NCBI GenBank assembly: GCA_032252755.1 | Contig: JAVUPY010000093.1 | Coordinates: 1-64,000 of the forward strand | Source: Terriglobia bacterium | GTDB lineage: Bacteria > Acidobacteriota > Terriglobia > Terriglobales > Acidobacteriaceae | DNA: 64,000 bases | Direction of reading: 5' to 3' | Shown here: piece by piece, positions 1 through 9,776 of the stretch | Numbering within the stretch: position 1 is the first letter of the stretch | Layout of the letters: the number at the start of each line of letters is the position of its first letter | Made by a program: the position numbers and the translations under genes | Notes under the pieces: generated by a model | The model's database searches: none | What the model saw: the letters and a program-made list of their open reading frames with translations, nothing else | Told to the model about the DNA's origin: nothing

Positions 1-161
1 CCGCTGATCACGACTCGTCCGAGGGCAGCGCCCCGGCAACGGCTGATCGGGGTGCACTCCAGCAGACGCTGGTCATACCAGTCCATGAAGCCGATCAAGA
101 ACACGAACAGTCCGAGGGAGAGAAGAAGGAAACCGGCCGCGACCACTACACTTTCAGGCAT
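1..161 (-). CDS. GIDE/BAM-like membrane protein, N-terminal fragment (partial)
   Basis: The gene reads leftward and runs off the window edge, so only about 53 residues are visible. It opens with MPESVVVAAG and a single hydrophobic segment (about residues 5-26), then charged residues and the string TPISRCRGAALGRVVIS. That string resembles the start of the GIDE/BAM domain (family pattern: TPTSKIRS, small residue, G-V-E-sG), seen in membrane-anchored MUL1-like proteins whose bacterial role is poorly known. The start is the only ATG preceding the membrane segment. Identity is inferred from a short stretch; the fragment itself is clear. Confidence 0.5.
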   Translation of the reverse strand, partial: MPESVVVAAGFLLLSLGLFVFLIGFMDWYDQRLLECTPISRCRGAALGRVVIS

Positions 162-301
162 GGGAGGATTCGCGAGAGTACGCGCTCGGCGGGCACTTTA
201 GCATTCGGGGCGGGCAAAGACCAATGTGAATATTCAGGATTCCCCGGAGACAGCAATGCCCCAGAGGTTACGTTTCCCGCGATAGAGTGGTTTCAAACCA
301 G

Positions 302-901
302 CTAGAAGCCGAGGAGGATTTCGCTTTTGCTCTCAGGAATCTGCAGGTCCAGTCCGCGCTGGTGATTCTCCGCCAGCGTCGCGTCCACATTGAGTTGGCT
401 GAGCGGTACCTGTATGGCGGTACGGTATGGTTCTTTGATGATCAGCAGCGAATCCGTGACCGTGTAGTTCCGGGCCTCGAGCTTTCGCCCGTTCGAAAGG
501 ATGAAAATCGCCTGCGGAGTTCTTGTCGAAGCAGCAGCGCGTGCTACAACCACGTCGGGGACCTCGATCATCTTTGGTGGTTCCACGGGGGTGATTTGGA
601 TGGGTGCTGCCACAGGCGCAGGGCGCTCATCACGAACTACTACGACGGGCGGCGCGGGCTGTTCGATCACTTCGGGGTACGCTTGGTCGTAACCATAGAA
701 ACCGTCGTAAAGGCCAAACGGGTAAACTACCGGTCCAAAGCGGTTGGCGCGGAAATGGTGGCCGAAGCCTGATCGTAGAATGACGCCCGGAGGATGTGGA
801 CGGCCTCCGCGGATGGGACCGGCAGAGATCGTGGATCGCATCTGTGCCAAGCCCGGCACGGCCAACAGAATCGCTACGAAACTCAGAAAGGCAGACCGCA
901 T
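302..901 (-). CDS. Secreted hypothetical protein with proline-rich linker
   Basis: A 199-residue protein with a clear signal peptide (MRSAFLSFVAILLAVPGLAQ). A Gly/His/Tyr-rich region (about 25-75) is followed by a Pro/Val-rich linker (about 80-125) and a compact C-terminal module (about 128-195) containing FILSNGRKLEARNYTVTDS and LNVDATLAENHQRGLDLQIP. I recall similar C-terminal modules in secreted hypothetical proteins of Acidobacteriota; no function is known to me. It is a single gene, divergent from the downstream phosphatase. The overlapping plus-strand frame at 287-772 is its shadow. Confidence 0.7.
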   Translation of the reverse strand: MRSAFLSFVAILLAVPGLAQMRSTISAGPIRGGRPHPPGVILRSGFGHHFRANRFGPVVYPFGLYDGFYGYDQAYPEVIEQPAPPVVVVRDERPAPVAAPIQITPVEPPKMIEVPDVVVARAAASTRTPQAIFILSNGRKLEARNYTVTDSLLIIKEPYRTAIQVPLSQLNVDATLAENHQRGLDLQIPESKSEILLGF

Positions 902-1036
902 AGGGCACCCCGCCCACCTTGCCTACATTCGCCTTCATTCATGATACGCCCGGTTGGTGCCGGGTAGCGTATCCAAATTGTAAAAACCGGCACCCGGTTC
1001 GGTCTCGTCAACTGGCCTGATTTGTTATCGTGAGGT

Positions 1037-1696
1037 ATGTCCCAGGTTTCCTGCGAAGCTGTTCTGTTCGATCTCGACGGTGTTCTCATCGACTCCACCC
1101 CGGCGGTAGAGCGAGTCTGGACGCGCTGGGCCGAGGTCCATGGGTTCGAGCCCCACGAAGTCGTGCAGCGCGCTCATGGACGGCCGAGCATCGTGACCCT
1201 GCGGGAGTATCTCCCCAACGCGAACCATGAAGCCGAAAATACGCTGGTCGAACGAGCGGAAATTGAGGACATCGAAGGAATCGTTCCTCTCCCAGGAGCA
1301 TTGGAACTGCTGAGAAGCCTGCCCCCAGATCGCTGGGCCATCGTGACCTCCTGTACCAGGCCGCTGGCGAAGGTGCGGATCGACGCCGCTGGTCTACCGC
1401 GACCCAAGTTTTTCATAGCATCCACCGATGTTTCTAATGGAAAGCCTCATCCTGAGCCATATCTTCAAGGGGCAAAGCGCCTGGGATTTGCCGCCGAACG
1501 CTGCATCGTGGTTGAAGATGCTCCCGCCGGAATTCGGGCGGGCAAGGCTGCGGGAATGAGAGTGATCGCCTTCGGAACCATTACTGGCGAAAAGGAACTG
1601 CGCGATGCGGGGGCCAACTGGATCCTGCGCAATTGCTCGGAGATTCGGACCAAGTCGCTCGGCGCGGCTGGATTGGAACTGAGCTTGAGCGACTAG
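1037..1696 (+). CDS. HAD-superfamily phosphatase (sugar-phosphatase type)
   Basis: A 219-residue soluble HAD-IA hydrolase that should remove phosphate from a small phosphorylated metabolite. HAD motif I is FDLDGVL, giving nucleophile Asp12 and acid Asp14 (residues 11-17). Motif II is the VTSC segment near 112, motif III is the Lys in NGKPHPEPY near 137, and motif IV is VEDAPAGI near 158. The helical cap after motif I fits C1-cap enzymes of the 2-deoxyglucose-6-phosphatase, glycerol-3-phosphatase or phosphoglycolate-phosphatase type. The substrate cannot be told from sequence. The start ATG follows a GTGAGG ribosome site. Confidence 0.85.
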   Translation: MSQVSCEAVLFDLDGVLIDSTPAVERVWTRWAEVHGFEPHEVVQRAHGRPSIVTLREYLPNANHEAENTLVERAEIEDIEGIVPLPGALELLRSLPPDRWAIVTSCTRPLAKVRIDAAGLPRPKFFIASTDVSNGKPHPEPYLQGAKRLGFAAERCIVVEDAPAGIRAGKAAGMRVIAFGTITGEKELRDAGANWILRNCSEIRTKSLGAAGLELSLSD

Positions 1697-1828
1697 GGGC
1701 TCGATCAGTGTGACGAGATATTGAAATCACGGATATAAGGCCCGCACCGGTATCGCTCCGGAAATCTACATCTGCACTGCCGCAAAAGGCACCGGCGAAG
1801 TATAGTTTGATCAGCCCTGGAAAAACTC

Positions 1829-3784
1829 GTGAACAGCACAACGTTTCGTTTTGCCATCTTTCTGAAGATGCTGATTCTGTTCTGTTTACTTGGAACAGCG
1901 GCATTTGCTGCCGAAACTCCGCGTCGGATTCCCATTACGCTTGGCGCTGATGACGTCATCCCGACGGGTAACGAATGGATCGCCTTGCCGACCATCCGCG
2001 CGTCCGATGCGGCACTCGTAAACTTCAACGTGCTCTCCATGCGTGACCGTGGCCTGCTGCAGGTCTCAGGCGACGGCAATTCGCCGGCGTTAGGTCCATA
2101 TGTTCAGGTGGACGGAAAGACAGTCGCGATTCGGAACCTCTCGTGGGAGTTGATCGAGTACTGGGTTCCGACGGCGAAGTTCAGCGTGGGAGATATCGAA
2201 TTCACGTTCACCTACTGCGCTCCACCGGGTTCACGCGGCGCGTTCCTGAACATCAAGGCCACGAATCGTGGCAAGGCGCAGACATCCGTGGTTCTTGGTG
2301 CGAAAGCCTCATGGGGGGCGCTGGATCGCGTCACCTATCTACCGGTGGCGCTTCGTGGCGACCGCACCATCGTTCCTGCGCCATGGGTCGCCGATGGGGA
2401 GACCTTCGCGTTTGTAACAGATGACACAAAGTTTGCGTGGGCATTCGTTCACCCGGGATCGCAAACGACGTGGAACGGTCCTCCGGCGGAGCATGCGCCG
2501 ATGTCGGACGCGCACAAGTCGGTCACACTCGCGCCTGGCTCATCGACGGAAGTCAATTTTGTTCTTGCTGCCGGAGTCGAGGAATTCAGCGCGGCACATA
2601 ACGCGAAGGCCCTGGTCGAATTGCTCGATCGAAATGGCGCGGACGCGTTGATCGACGAAGCCGCCGCATGGTGCCGCAAGCGCACACGCACTACCGGGCA
2701 GCCGGATCTCGACCTGTTGATGAATCGCAATTTCCTCTTTACGGCACTTTACGCGTGGGGAAGGACGATCGACACGGAACAACTTGTTGGCGCAACGTCG
2801 CGAAGCCCGCGATATTACGTTTCGGCGGCGTACTGGGATCGCGACGCGATGCTGTGGAGTTTCCCCGGCCTGCTCGATATCGACCCTGGCATGGCACGCG
2901 ATGCGCTCGATTATGCACTGACGATCCAGTTGCGGAACACAGGAATCCATAGCCGATTCATTGACGGCATTGTCCTTGAAGACGGCTTCCAACTGGATGA
3001 GGCGGTCGCGCCGGTTATCGCGCTCGGCGACTACGTAAAGAAGACGAACGATACTGGCTTCCTCACCGCGCATCGAGACGCTCTGGTCATGCTGCGCGAC
3101 AGGTTGCTTTCGCGGTTTGATCCTGCGACGGGCCTCTATTCCACACTGCAGGATTCCCAGGATGAATACCAGAAACTGCCGTTCAACACTTACAGCAACG
3201 TTCTGACCTGGCGTGCGCTGCTGGACATGGCGGATCTTTTCGAAGGATTGAAAGATGCGAACACCGCTCGCGATCTTACCCAGCGTGCGGCGTTACTGAA
3301 GAAAGCGATCCTGCAGGAGACGGTTGCGACGCCGCCGGGAGCCACGGGCCTGATCTTCGCCGACGCGACTGACGGAAAGAAACATCTGTTTGTCGATGTT
3401 CCGCCGGGATCGCTGATGAAATTGCCGGCGCTCGGCTTTATCTCCGAGAGCGATCCCCTTTTCGTGCGCACCTACGACTGGCTTCACTCAAACAACTATC
3501 AATATTCCTACTCAGATGAGCCATACGGATTGCCGGGGAGTTACCGGCTGCCCTTCACAACATCGTGGGAAGTCGCCGACCACCTCAGGCTCGCCAAGGG
3601 CCGCGACCAGGCACTCAAGATTCTGCGTCGAAGCGGCTGGGACGGCGGCATCATTACAGAAGGAGTTTCGCCCGCCACCGGAGTGATGGATCAGGCAGGA
3701 CGAGCCTTCGCCACCGCTGCCGGCTATGTTGCCCACGCAATCTGCGAGGCCTTCTGCAAGGACGGCCGCCAGCCGGTACCATAA
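1829..3784 (+). CDS. Secreted six-hairpin glycosidase-like protein
   Basis: A 651-residue protein with a signal peptide (LILFCLLGTAAFA then AETPRR), so periplasmic or extracellular. The N-terminal ~270 residues look beta-rich. The C-terminal part carries YWDRDAMLWSFPGLL, LDYALTIQLRNTG and LPFTTSWEVADHLRLAKG, typical of (alpha/alpha)6 six-hairpin glycosidases of the glycogen-debranching/GH63/GH15-like type. Acidic residues in WDRDAMLW and in EDGFQLDE could be catalytic, but I cannot assign them. The annotated start is GTG at 1829; an ATG at 1868 would still leave a signal peptide. It ends just before two strong hairpins. Confidence 0.65.
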   Translation: MNSTTFRFAIFLKMLILFCLLGTAAFAAETPRRIPITLGADDVIPTGNEWIALPTIRASDAALVNFNVLSMRDRGLLQVSGDGNSPALGPYVQVDGKTVAIRNLSWELIEYWVPTAKFSVGDIEFTFTYCAPPGSRGAFLNIKATNRGKAQTSVVLGAKASWGALDRVTYLPVALRGDRTIVPAPWVADGETFAFVTDDTKFAWAFVHPGSQTTWNGPPAEHAPMSDAHKSVTLAPGSSTEVNFVLAAGVEEFSAAHNAKALVELLDRNGADALIDEAAAWCRKRTRTTGQPDLDLLMNRNFLFTALYAWGRTIDTEQLVGATSRSPRYYVSAAYWDRDAMLWSFPGLLDIDPGMARDALDYALTIQLRNTGIHSRFIDGIVLEDGFQLDEAVAPVIALGDYVKKTNDTGFLTAHRDALVMLRDRLLSRFDPATGLYSTLQDSQDEYQKLPFNTYSNVLTWRALLDMADLFEGLKDANTARDLTQRAALLKKAILQETVATPPGATGLIFADATDGKKHLFVDVPPGSLMKLPALGFISESDPLFVRTYDWLHSNNYQYSYSDEPYGLPGSYRLPFTTSWEVADHLRLAKGRDQALKILRRSGWDGGIITEGVSPATGVMDQAGRAFATAAGYVAHAICEAFCKDGRQPVP

Positions 3785-3802
3785 AATCCGTATGTTGAAT
3801 CC

Positions 3803-3831
3803 AGAGGCGCTCTGCTGACCGGAGCGCCTCT
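3803..3831. terminator. Perfect 10-bp hairpin between convergent genes
   Basis: AGAGGCGCTC and GAGCGCCTCT form a perfect 10-bp stem around a 9-nt loop. It lies just after the glycosidase-like gene and before the convergent S9 peptidase end. It lacks a long T run, so it may be a bidirectional end hairpin. Confidence 0.65.
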
Positions 3832-3865
3832 GCTGCTCTCAATCCCACTGCTCTCTCCAGAAACG

Positions 3866-3902
3866 AACAGCCTCGTCGGGATCTTCCTCCGATGAGGCTG
3901 TT
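3866..3902. terminator. Intrinsic terminator, rightward T-run
   Basis: AACAGCCTCGTCGG pairs with CCGATGAGGCTGTT, with one G-T wobble, and is followed on the plus strand by CTTCTTTTT. This is a strong intrinsic terminator for the rightward glycosidase-like gene and probably also ends the leftward peptidase message. Confidence 0.8.
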
Positions 3903-3928
3903 CTTCTTTTTGCTGAACCAAAACGCGG

Positions 3929-6124
3929 TTACGGCTTAGGCCCCCCATATTTCTGGAGCCACTTGATTTCCTCGCGCACTTTGATCTTCCCATGCCAAGG
4001 GTTCTTTGCCAGCGAATGTCCCTCGCCGGGGAAAATCAGTAGTGTCGAGGGCACGTTCAGCGTGTGCAGTGCGCGCTCGAGCAAGTAGTCCTCGGCGACC
4101 GAAACGCGTATATCGTCGGCGCCGGCAACCATGTGGGTAGGAGTCTTCACTTTATTGATTTGCCAGAGTGCGGCTTCTTCGTTGTAGACGTTCTCGTTCT
4201 CCCAAGGGGTGCCGCCGAGATACCACGCATCATCGAATGTCAGGTCATCGTTGCCCCAGTTCGCGGCGTGTTCGATGGCGCCTGCGCCGGTGACTGCCGC
4301 TTTGAAACGCGTCGTTTGCGTGATCAGCCAGTTGGTCATGTAGCCACCATAGCTGTAACCGCCAATAAACAGCCGGTCCGGATCGGCAATGCCGTCGCGG
4401 ACCAGTGCGTCGACGCCTTCGAGGATGTCTTTGCCGGGACGCGACACAATGTGCGGAACAATCTCGCGCATAAAATCGTCCCCATATCCGGTCGAGCCGC
4501 GGTAGTTGGGACGAAACACGAGGTAGCCCTGCGTCGCGGCAAGGATCCCCCAGTCATACCAATCGGCTCCGAACTGATCGCCGTCGGCATCTTCCGGGCC
4601 GCCATGAATCAGCAGGAACATCGGGAGGTGTTTTGCCTCGAACTTTCCCGGCGGATAGAGCAGCATTCCCTCAATCTGCCGGCCATCGTCTGCTTTCCAT
4701 GTATAGGTCTTGCCCTGCGGCAGTGCACGTTCCGTGAATAACTTGTTGAATGCAGTTACTGGCTTCGCCGTTTCCAGTGCTTGCGGGCTGTCGGCAATAT
4801 AGACCTCACCCGGCCGACCAAGCGCGCTGAAAACGAAGGCAACACGGTTTGAGTGGGTTGCTGTCGCGAGCCGTTTGTACGTTCCTTTCCACGATGGCAG
4901 TTCGCGGAACCTGGCCGCAGCACTGGCCTCGGTATACATAGCGACGTTGGTGCCGAGACGCGCGGAAGAGACGACGCTGCCATCGGGAGCAAGTTCCCAG
5001 TGCTCGACGTTGCCGCCGAAGGAACCAGCCCAGCGCTGGACCTTCCCGTCCTTCACATCGATGGAGTAGATACGGTTTTGGATGTGCTCGTAATGTTTCT
5101 CGATAGACCCCGAACCGACCGAGAAGAGAATGTGTTGCGAGTCGGGAGACCAATGCAAGTCCGACTCCACCGCCTCATTATTGGTGAGCCGCCGTGGCGA
5201 GCCTCCATTCGCAGGAGCCAGGTAGATCTCGTAATCGGAGACGCCTTCCACGCGCCCCGATACTGAATCGGTCGTGAACGCAATAGAGCTCCCATCCGGA
5301 GACGCCACGAGGTCGTCGACTTTGAAAGGGGTAGTTGTAACGGGTTCGGCTCCGGGCGTTTCTGCCGTTTCCCCCTCCTTTTTGATCTCCGGCTTAGTCT
5401 CGAGTTCGCTGATCGCAGATTGGCGCGCCACTGCGTCGGTTACCCGGATGCGCGCGACAACGTCTCCGCGCTCCGATTCCCGGTACTGCACGACGTCCTT
5501 CCACTCCGCTTTGTAGGCATCGCGCTTCTGCTTGCTCCATGGAGTGCGCGTCGCGAAATACAACATTTGCGAATCCGGAGACCATGCGAATTCATGTACC
5601 GACTCAATCCCGCGAGTTACGGGAAATGCTTCGCCGCCGGATGTCGATATCAAATACAGCTGCGTGATTGTTTTCGCGGCAGGCTGCTCATCCTCGTCGC
5701 GGCCCTGCGGCTTAGGATTGGGAGGCGCCGTAGGTCGTGCTTCGTTGGGAACCGGTTGTGTACCTGGCTGAGGCTCGGGCTCTGTCGGCCTTTCGCTGAG
5801 AAAAGCAATCCATTTCCCGTCCGGTGACCAGCGCGCGTCGGTATCGCGGCCAGAGTTAGTCAGCAGGATCGGCGCAGTCATGCCTTCGCGCCACAACCAG
5901 AGGTCCTTACGAAATCGGTTGTGGCCCCAGTCGGAGCGCTCCGTCCCGATCAGTAGGGCTTTGCCGTCGGGAGCGAGGTTCAGCCCGGTGTAATCGACGT
6001 AATTGAAAAACTCGTCGAGAGTTATACGGGGTTTCTCCGCCGCAACTTGTGCTGACGCGGATACGGATACGATGCTGATGAAGGCGACTGCGATTACACC
6101 GACAAAGGTTGTGAAGTGTTTCAC
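3929..6124 (-). CDS. S9 family prolyl-oligopeptidase-like serine peptidase
   Basis: A 731-residue exported peptidase: signal peptide (about 1-26), a TolB/PD40-type beta propeller (about 40-470, with repeats such as WSPDGKWIAF and WSPDSQMLYF), then an alpha/beta-hydrolase domain. The catalytic triad is visible: nucleophile Ser591 in GGYSYGG, Asp at about 671 in GADDIRV, and His703 in GEGHS. Family knowledge predicts cleavage of oligopeptides or acyl-peptides in the periplasm. I chose the GTG at 6124 because GGAGGAG lies 7 nt upstream; an in-frame GTG at 6160 has no such site and lengthens the n-region. Confidence 0.9.
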   Translation of the reverse strand: MKHFTTFVGVIAVAFISIVSVSASAQVAAEKPRITLDEFFNYVDYTGLNLAPDGKALLIGTERSDWGHNRFRKDLWLWREGMTAPILLTNSGRDTDARWSPDGKWIAFLSERPTEPEPQPGTQPVPNEARPTAPPNPKPQGRDEDEQPAAKTITQLYLISTSGGEAFPVTRGIESVHEFAWSPDSQMLYFATRTPWSKQKRDAYKAEWKDVVQYRESERGDVVARIRVTDAVARQSAISELETKPEIKKEGETAETPGAEPVTTTPFKVDDLVASPDGSSIAFTTDSVSGRVEGVSDYEIYLAPANGGSPRRLTNNEAVESDLHWSPDSQHILFSVGSGSIEKHYEHIQNRIYSIDVKDGKVQRWAGSFGGNVEHWELAPDGSVVSSARLGTNVAMYTEASAAARFRELPSWKGTYKRLATATHSNRVAFVFSALGRPGEVYIADSPQALETAKPVTAFNKLFTERALPQGKTYTWKADDGRQIEGMLLYPPGKFEAKHLPMFLLIHGGPEDADGDQFGADWYDWGILAATQGYLVFRPNYRGSTGYGDDFMREIVPHIVSRPGKDILEGVDALVRDGIADPDRLFIGGYSYGGYMTNWLITQTTRFKAAVTGAGAIEHAANWGNDDLTFDDAWYLGGTPWENENVYNEEAALWQINKVKTPTHMVAGADDIRVSVAEDYLLERALHTLNVPSTLLIFPGEGHSLAKNPWHGKIKVREEIKWLQKYGGPKP

Positions 6125-6242
6125 GAGACTCCTCCGGGAGAAAGCCTCGTAGTATCGCACACACTTACATTCGTACCCAATGGGCGTATAATTCGGCCTC
6201 GCTCGCTTTAAAAAAACTTTTCAGGCACCGGGGGATCTTCTC

Positions 6243-8567
6243 TTGCGCGCGAAACTCTTGCTCTGCTCCGTTCTTGTTATCTCCATCTGCGGATTCAGCC
6301 AGCAAATTGACACGGCCAAATCCACCCCTTCCAACTCAATCCTTACCGGCTATTCGAACTCCGCGGCTGCAACCGAACGCCAGTGGGAGGAAAAATTCCG
6401 CAACCTTCCTTCACCGGATCTCATGCGCCAATACATGCAGCGCCTCAGTGCGCGTCCTCACGCGGTCGGCCAGCCATACCAGCAGGAGAACGCCGACTGG
6501 CTGGCATCGCAGTTCAAGCAGTGGGGCTTCGACACCCACGTCGAGACCTACTATGTGTTGTTCCCTACGCCGAAAGAGCGCGTGCTCGAACTGGTTGCTC
6601 CGAGCAAGTTCACGGCAAAACTTCAGGAACCGCCGGTTCCCGGGGACCCGACGTCGAACCAGACTGCCGAGCAGTTGCCGACTTACAACGCCTACGCGGT
6701 CGACGGCGATGTGACCGCCCCGCTTGTATATGTGAATTACGGTCTGCGCGAAGATTACGAAATGCTGGATCGCATGGGAATTTCCGTCAAAGGCGCCATC
6801 GTGATCGCCCGGTACGGCAGATCCTGGCGTGGCATCAAGCCGAAAGTTGCCGCCGAGCACGGTGCGATCGGCTGCATCATCTACTCCGATCCCGCCGATG
6901 ACGGTTACACGCAAGGCGATGTCTTTCCCGTTGGCCCAATGCGCCCTAAAGATGGCGTGCAGCGCGGCAGTGTGATGGATACGGATTATCCGGGCGACCC
7001 GTTGACTCCGGGCTATGCCTCCACCAAGGACGCCAAGCGTGTCCCGATCTCCGAAGCCAAGACCATCATCAAGATTCCCGTCCTGCCGATTTCTTACGCG
7101 GACGCCCAGCCTCTTTTGGCTGCGATCGGAGGTCGAACCGCTCCCGAAAACTGGGCCGGCAGTTTGCCCATCACCTATCACATCGGTCCGGGTCCCGCTC
7201 GCGTTCATCTGAAGGTGACGTCGAACTGGGACATCAAACCGATCAACGATATCGTCGCGACGATCCGTGGTTCGCAGTATCCAGATGAGTGGGTCATGCG
7301 CGGCAATCACTATGACGCCTGGGTCAACGGTGCCGAAGACCCGATCTCCGGACTCGTCGCCGAACTCGAGGAGGCTCGTTCGCTCGGCGAGCTCGTAAAG
7401 CAGGGTTGGCGCCCCAAGCGAACCATCACCTACATCGCTTGGGATGGTGAAGAGCCCGGCCTGCTCGGCTCGACCGAATTCGTCGAAGCCCATCTCGCCG
7501 ACTTGCGCAAACACGCGGTTATGTACGTTAACTCGGACGGTTCCGGCCGCGGCTATCTCTTTGCCTCTGGGGAGCACACGCTGGAACATTTCATCAATAA
7601 CGTAGCCAAGGACGTTAATGATCCCGAAAAGAACATCAGCGTCTGGGAGCGCGCCCGCCTGCACCGCATCTCGGCTACGAAAGAGGGCGAAACCCGCTCC
7701 GAACTCCGCACGCGCACCGATGTTCGCATCAGTCCCCTCGGAGATGGTTCGGATTACGCGCCCTTCCTCGACCACGCCGGCGTGCCTGCGCTGAACCTCG
7801 GCTTCGGTGGGGAGGACGACGGTGGCATCTACCATTCGATCTATGACGATTTCTACTGGTACACGCATTTCTCCGATACCAAGTTTGTTTACGGGCGCGC
7901 TCTCGCGCAGACTGCCGGTACCGCCGTCATGCGCATGGCCGATGCCGAAATGATTCCTGTCAGCTTCGGCGATATGGCGGACACCATTGCCCGCTACGAC
8001 AAGGAAATTCATGAATTGTTCGACAAGAGCCAATCGAAAGCAAAAGAAACCAATACCGAGTTGGACGAAGGTGTATTCACGGCGAGTTCCGACCCACTGA
8101 AGCCGCTAGGGCCTCCGGATCGCGCTGATGTACCTCCGTTCCTGAACTTCGCGCCCCTGGATAACGGTTCTGCCGCATTCACCACCGCGGCCAAGCGCTT
8201 CGAAAAAGCCTTGACGGCAGCGGAAAAGAATGGCGGCGAGACCTTCGCGAATGCATCCGTCGACAAGCTCAACCAGCAGCTCATCCAGTGCTGGCAGGCC
8301 TTCCTCGACGAACGGGGCTTGGCGGATCGCCCCTACTTCAAGAACATGATCTACGCTCCCGGCGCCTATACCGGATACGGCGTAAAAACCCTCCCCGCGA
8401 TTCGGGAGGCGCTTGAGATGAAGAGATGGGCGCAGGCGGAGCAGGGTGCGGCACAAGTCGGAGAGGTGCTGCAAAACTCCGCGAAGGCAATCGAAGAAGC
8501 CGCCAACATGCTCGAGCAAATGACCAAATCGCCCGCGAATTCATCGACCGCGAGCGGTTCGAACTAG
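6243..8567 (+). CDS. M28 family zinc peptidase, glutamate-carboxypeptidase-II-like
   Basis: A 774-residue secreted metallopeptidase of the transferrin-receptor/GCPII type. The order is signal peptide (1-19), a protease-associated domain (about 150-290), the M28 core, and a C-terminal dimerisation-like helical domain (about 610-750). Zinc ligands and catalytic residues are present: NHYDAWVNGAEDP (His and bridging Asp, near 352), WDGEEPGLLGS (Glu pair, near 401), NSDGSGRG (Asp, near 431) and YHSIYDD (His, near 531). It should trim C-terminal residues, such as glutamate, from peptides. The start is TTG preceded by GGGGGA. It is divergent from the S9 peptidase, suggesting a shared peptide-scavenging role. 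Confidence 0.9.
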   Translation: MRAKLLLCSVLVISICGFSQQIDTAKSTPSNSILTGYSNSAAATERQWEEKFRNLPSPDLMRQYMQRLSARPHAVGQPYQQENADWLASQFKQWGFDTHVETYYVLFPTPKERVLELVAPSKFTAKLQEPPVPGDPTSNQTAEQLPTYNAYAVDGDVTAPLVYVNYGLREDYEMLDRMGISVKGAIVIARYGRSWRGIKPKVAAEHGAIGCIIYSDPADDGYTQGDVFPVGPMRPKDGVQRGSVMDTDYPGDPLTPGYASTKDAKRVPISEAKTIIKIPVLPISYADAQPLLAAIGGRTAPENWAGSLPITYHIGPGPARVHLKVTSNWDIKPINDIVATIRGSQYPDEWVMRGNHYDAWVNGAEDPISGLVAELEEARSLGELVKQGWRPKRTITYIAWDGEEPGLLGSTEFVEAHLADLRKHAVMYVNSDGSGRGYLFASGEHTLEHFINNVAKDVNDPEKNISVWERARLHRISATKEGETRSELRTRTDVRISPLGDGSDYAPFLDHAGVPALNLGFGGEDDGGIYHSIYDDFYWYTHFSDTKFVYGRALAQTAGTAVMRMADAEMIPVSFGDMADTIARYDKEIHELFDKSQSKAKETNTELDEGVFTASSDPLKPLGPPDRADVPPFLNFAPLDNGSAAFTTAAKRFEKALTAAEKNGGETFANASVDKLNQQLIQCWQAFLDERGLADRPYFKNMIYAPGAYTGYGVKTLPAIREALEMKRWAQAEQGAAQVGEVLQNSAKAIEEAANMLEQMTKSPANSSTASGSN

Positions 8568-8577
8568 TTCTCAAAGA

Positions 8578-8615
8578 ACAAGGCGAAAGGGTAATTGGCA
8601 CCCCCTTCGCCTTGT
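8578..8615. terminator. Hairpin after M28 peptidase gene
   Basis: ACAAGGCGAAAGGG pairs with CCCCTTCGCCTTGT with one internal mismatch around a 10-nt loop, 11 nt after the peptidase stop. No T run follows, so it may act as a factor-independent end or an mRNA-stabilising hairpin. Confidence 0.6.
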
Positions 8616-8757
8616 CCACAATGGTGCACAAACCTGTTGGACAGTGATATCGATCACGGCACCCTCCCAATCGTGTCGAATAATCTAAGTTGGAGGACGA
8701 TGCAAGAACGAGCGGGGAAGACTTCATGAATTTGACAATGTCGGGAGGGCAGCCACC

Positions 8758-9729
8758 ATGGCAAAGGTAGATCGAAGGATTCTCGTCACCGGATCATCGG
8801 GCCAAATCGGCTCCGAACTTGTGCCTGTGCTGCGCGAGCGATATGGACCAGAGAACGTAGTCGCCTGTGACATCAAGCCAGTGGACGAAGGCTCGGGCCC
8901 CTTTGAACTCGCCGACGCTACGAATCGTGACGCGTTGGAAAACATCATTCGGAAGCACAACATCGGGTCCATCTACCACCTGGTCTCGATTCTTTCCGCG
9001 ACGGGCGAGCAGAATCCGTCTCTTGCCTGGTCCGTAAACATCGAGAGCCTCAGGAGTGTGCTCGATCTTGCCGTGCGGCACCAAATGGAAAAGGTGTTCT
9101 GGCCAAGCTCCATCGCCGCCTTTGGGCCCCATACGCCTCGCATTCAAACTCAGCAACTCACGGTCATGGACCCCAACACGATGTACGGCATCACCAAGGT
9201 TGCGGGCGAACTTCTCTGCAACTATTACTTCGTGAAATACGGCCTCGATGTTCGATGTCTCAGATTTCCCGGGATCATCAGTTGGAAGACGCCACCGGGA
9301 GGTGGCACTACGGACTACGCGGTGGCGATCTTCCATGACGCGCTCCGCGAGGGGCGTTATCAGTGCTTTGTTTCTGCCGATACAGTCCTCCCCATGATGT
9401 ACATGCCCGATGCCGTCCGCGCAGTCATTGAATTCATGGCGGCTTCACGCTCGCGGCTTAGCACCCATCTCGGCTATAACCTCGCCGCCATGAGTTTCTC
9501 CGCCGAAGAGTTGGCGAGGGAGATCAAACGCCATCTGCCAAACTTCGTGTGCACATACAGGCCAGACGCCCGTCAGAAGATCGCAGATTCGTGGCCGAAG
9601 AGTATTGATGACAGTTGTTCCCGCGAAGAGTGGGGGTGGAGGCCGGAATTTGACCTCGGTAAGACAGTCGCCGATATGTTGACCAATCTCCGAACGCTAG
9701 TCGTCGAAACAGCGGAAGCCCGCGGCTAA
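8758..9729 (+). CDS. NAD-dependent epimerase-family L-threonine 3-dehydrogenase-like enzyme
   Basis: A 323-residue extended SDR protein. The NAD-binding GSSGQIGSELVPVL motif is at about 13-26 and the catalytic Tyr-x3-Lys is in MYGITKVAGE (near 143). The stretches LRFPGIISW, GGGTTDYAVAIF and LPMMYMPDAVRA match the SDR-type L-threonine 3-dehydrogenases, which oxidise threonine to 2-amino-3-ketobutyrate. That is the best call; another UDP-sugar-like substrate is possible. No 2-amino-3-ketobutyrate CoA ligase gene is adjacent. The ATG has GGGAGGG 8 nt upstream. Confidence 0.8.
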   Translation: MAKVDRRILVTGSSGQIGSELVPVLRERYGPENVVACDIKPVDEGSGPFELADATNRDALENIIRKHNIGSIYHLVSILSATGEQNPSLAWSVNIESLRSVLDLAVRHQMEKVFWPSSIAAFGPHTPRIQTQQLTVMDPNTMYGITKVAGELLCNYYFVKYGLDVRCLRFPGIISWKTPPGGGTTDYAVAIFHDALREGRYQCFVSADTVLPMMYMPDAVRAVIEFMAASRSRLSTHLGYNLAAMSFSAEELAREIKRHLPNFVCTYRPDARQKIADSWPKSIDDSCSREEWGWRPEFDLGKTVADMLTNLRTLVVETAEARG

Positions 9730-9776
9730 CCGTCGATGCATCGGCCACCCACGACAGTTCAGCCCCAGGCCGCGGA

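Noticed and set aside
287-772. Plus-strand frame over the secreted hypothetical gene
   Set aside because: The minus-strand reading has a signal peptide and a recognisable C-terminal module; this one has neither.
6411-8033. Long 540-codon open frame on the minus strand
   Set aside because: It lies fully antisense to the M28 peptidase, which has all catalytic motifs; the antisense protein shows none.
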